DNA from: an uncultured Clostridia bacterium
GTDB taxonomy: Bacteria > Bacillota > Clostridia > Christensenellales > DUVY01
Assembly (NCBI GenBank): GCA_937895465.1
Contig: CALAYY010000110.1
Span: forward strand, 1-8,837
Direction: 5' to 3'
DNA length: 8,837 nt
The notes beneath the pieces were generated by a model. That model worked only from the letters and a program-made list of their open reading frames with translations, searched no databases and had not been told where the DNA came from. The position numbers were made by a program, and so were the translations under genes. Of this stretch, positions 7,335 through 8,837 are shown in pieces. The number at the start of each line of letters is the position of its first letter. The first letter of the stretch is position 1.

Positions 7335-7363
7335 AGTCTAACCTAAAAAATGGAAATAGTCAA
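7335..7363 (-). promoter_or_regulatory. Candidate promoter of the M16 peptidase gene
   Basis: On the minus strand, TTGACT (7363-7358, 5 of 6) is followed after 17 bp by TAGACT (7340-7335, 4 of 6). It starts about 12 bp past the upstream gene's stop and would give a leader of about 65 nt. A perfect TATAAT at 7296-7291 is closer to the gene but has no recognisable -35; either could be used. Confidence 0.38.
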
Positions 7364-7375
7364 GTTTGGTCAAAT

Positions 7376-8113
7376 TTATATACTCTTTGATATTGATATA
7401 TTTTCGCTTACAGTTACCAGTTTATAGCCCTTTGATTTTAATGTTGTTATTATATCTGGTAAGGCTTCAAGAGTATTTTTTGTTGGATGCATCAAAATCA
7501 AATCGCCGTTAGTAGCTTTTGATGTTGCTCTTTTGAATATTAAAGAAGTGTTTTTATCACGCCAATCAATAGTATCTTTGGTCCACATAATTGTTTTATA
7601 TCCCAATTCATCAGCAATTTCTAAGGTTAATTTATTATAAGAACCTGAAGGCGGCGCAAATAGTATAGTTTTTTTACCGCAAATACTTTCTATTAAGCGT
7701 TCAGTAATATATATTTCTTCTCTATTTCTCTCTCTCGAAAGGTTTTTATGGTCTTTATGAAAATATCCATGATTAGCAATTTCATGTCCATGGTCAGCAA
7801 TATCTTTTAAAACGTCGCCGTTATCGGCTGCCCAGCTCCCGCCTATAAAAAATGTGCATTTTATATCCTGCTCATCCATAACTTTGAGCATATCATCAAT
7901 ATATTCTGTTCCCCAATAAACATTAATCATGAGACTTATATTGTTTTTTGATGTATCTCCATGATAATAAGCATGTGAATCATCACTTTGGAAAACCTGA
8001 GCTATATCATCCTTTATTGATATTGCCAAAACAAAAACCACTACAACAGCTATAATGATATTACAAAATAAATCTATAAAATATTTTTCTTTTTTGTCTG
8101 TATTTTGCGCCAT
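7376..8113 (-). CDS. ylxY: YlxY-type polysaccharide deacetylase homologue, motif 1 altered
   Basis: A 245-aa protein with a short cytoplasmic N-terminus, one transmembrane segment (about residues 13-33) and an outward-facing NodB-homology domain (about 58-240). Recognisable parts are CTFFIGGSWA, motif 2 as H115-GYF-H119, motif 3 as APPSG (153-157), IMWTKDTIDW (176-185) and the late histidine in LILMH (H209). The usual TFDDG is replaced by INVYWG (63-68), so the catalytic-base and first metal-ligand aspartates are absent. The Arg of RPPxG is Ala. The INVxWG...APPSG combination is what I recall for the sporulation-linked YlxY family, and the next gene is an MlpA-like peptidase, as in Bacillus. 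Chitooligosaccharide or peptidoglycan deacetylase activity is therefore doubtful; a structural or binding role is possible. ATG 8113 is forced by an upstream in-frame stop, but it lacks a clear Shine-Dalgarno sequence. Confidence 0.82.
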   Translation of the reverse strand: MAQNTDKKEKYFIDLFCNIIIAVVVVFVLAISIKDDIAQVFQSDDSHAYYHGDTSKNNISLMINVYWGTEYIDDMLKVMDEQDIKCTFFIGGSWAADNGDVLKDIADHGHEIANHGYFHKDHKNLSRERNREEIYITERLIESICGKKTILFAPPSGSYNKLTLEIADELGYKTIMWTKDTIDWRDKNTSLIFKRATSKATNGDLILMHPTKNTLEALPDIITTLKSKGYKLVTVSENISISKSI

Positions 8114-8245
8114 AACATAATATATTCAGATAGATATAAAAAAAGAAATTAAATAAGTTTAAAACAAAAATTTGGTAAATACTAATAAATATAAATATTT
8201 TGGATAATGGCTTTTGATTAAGAAATAGCATTAAAATTCTGCTAA

Positions 8246-8275
8246 TTGATAGACAATCTTAACAAGATATATTAT
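8246..8275 (+). promoter_or_regulatory. Promoter of enolase
   Basis: TTGATA (8246-8251, 5 of 6) is followed by overlapping -10 candidates: TATATT at 8268 (16 bp) and TATTAT at 8270 (18 bp), each 5 of 6. The start near 8280 leaves a leader of about 30 nt. The spacer holds a small palindrome, ATCTT-AAC-AAGAT (8256-8268), which might be an operator. The rest of the 196-bp gap is AT-rich, and I see no other signal in it. Confidence 0.6.
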
Positions 8276-8309
8276 CATATTAAAGAATCAAATTATAAGG
8301 AGATTATAA

Positions 8310-8837
8310 ATGGCATCAACTTCAATTAAAAACATTTTTGCACGTGAAGTAATTGATTCCCGCGGAAATCCCACTGTGGAAGCAATAGTTACATTAGAAT
8401 CAGGAGCGCAAGGTGCTGCAGTCGTACCCTCAGGCGCCTCAACAGGGATATTTGAAGCCGTAGAGTTAAGAGACGGCGACAAAAAAAGATATTTGGGTAA
8501 AGGTGTATTGACAGCAGTAAATAATGTTAATACAGAAATATTTGCCGCATTAAAAGGTTGTGATGCACTTGATTATGCTATGAACGATAAGATAATGATT
8601 GAATTAGATGGAACTGATAACAAAGGTCGTTTAGGCGCTAACGCAATTTTGGCTGTTTCTTTGGCAGCTTCTAAGGCAGCAGCTAATTCTTTGGGTGTTC
8701 CGCTTTACAAATATCTAGGCGGAGAAAGCGCACAGGTATTGCCTGTTCCTATGTGCAATATAATAAACGGCGGAGCTCATGCATCTAATAACATTGATAT
8801 TCAGGAATTTATGATTATGCCTGTTAATGCTCCTTCC
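8310..8837 (+). CDS. eno: Enolase, N-terminal 176 residues, cut by window
   Basis: Glycolytic enzyme converting 2-phosphoglycerate to phosphoenolpyruvate; cytoplasmic, magnesium-dependent. My translation from ATG 8310 runs open for 176 codons to the window edge, about 40 percent of the usual 430 residues. The N-terminal domain has AREVIDSRGNPTVEA, the mobile active-site loop PSGASTGIFEAVELRDGD (S41 region), GTDNKGRLGANAILAVSLA, and the start of the barrel with INGGAHASNNIDIQEFMIMP, including catalytic H157 and E166. AAGGAG lies 7 nt before the ATG, and a promoter is present at 8246-8275. The gene is divergent from the ylxY-like gene, so it opens a separate transcription unit. Nothing unusual is seen in the visible part. 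Confidence 0.97.
   Translation, partial: MASTSIKNIFAREVIDSRGNPTVEAIVTLESGAQGAAVVPSGASTGIFEAVELRDGDKKRYLGKGVLTAVNNVNTEIFAALKGCDALDYAMNDKIMIELDGTDNKGRLGANAILAVSLAASKAAANSLGVPLYKYLGGESAQVLPVPMCNIINGGAHASNNIDIQEFMIMPVNAPS

Noticed and set aside
7330..7349. TTTTTAG/CTAAAAA 7-bp hairpin after the ylxY-like gene as a terminator
   Set aside because: The stem is short and A:T-rich with no T-tract following on the minus strand, and it overlaps a candidate promoter.
8288..8482. Minus-strand 64-codon frame overlapping the start of enolase
   Set aside because: It is antisense to conserved enolase sequence and covers its ribosome binding site; no independent coding evidence.

Overview
This is an AT-rich stretch of chromosomal housekeeping sequence. 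It fits a low-GC, endospore-forming Firmicute, most likely a member of the Clostridia. Three things support this: the family assignments (SpoIIIE/FtsK, RimO of the SLGCDKN type, a YlxY-type spore deacetylase homologue, a YqzL-like small protein), the strong AGGAGG-type ribosome binding sites, and sigma-A-like promoters with TATAAT boxes. I see no mobile element, tRNA, rRNA, CRISPR array, phage gene or defence system. The two edge genes, rimO and eno, are cut by the window.

Layout. Positions 1-1302 (minus) hold nearly all of rimO. Positions 1305-4367 (minus) hold an FtsK/SpoIIIE DNA translocase that ends 2 nt before rimO starts, so the two form an operon behind a good promoter at 4407-4435. 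recO lies at 4492-5220 (minus). Its AT-rich upstream region is shared with a divergent, 50-codon gene on the plus strand (5331-5483) that resembles YqzL. That gene converges on a small all-alpha NTP pyrophosphatase, probably a dimeric-type dUTPase (5526-5885, minus). One bidirectional terminator separates them, and it is partly built from the last codons of the pyrophosphatase gene. Next come an M16 zinc peptidase of the MlpA/YmxG type (5999-7264, minus) and a membrane-anchored YlxY-type polysaccharide-deacetylase homologue (7376-8113, minus) whose motif-1 aspartates are missing. Divergent from it is the 5' part of enolase (8310-end, plus) with its own promoter.

How it fits together. From memory of the families, ylxY-mlpA and, further downstream, spoIIIE followed by pgsA-cinA-recA lie in the same order in Bacillus, and ftsK-rimO-pgsA-recA is common in Clostridia. 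Here the block is compressed: the dipicolinate/lysine genes found between mlpA and spoIIIE in Bacillus are absent. recO, the YqzL-like gene and the pyrophosphatase gene sit in their place. Themes are chromosome segregation and repair (FtsK, RecO), nucleotide-pool hygiene (dUTPase-like), ribosome modification (RimO), sporulation or envelope (YlxY-like, M16 peptidase) and glycolysis (enolase). The least described item is the small YqzL-like gene, inverted relative to recO. I did not find a convincing new multi-gene system.
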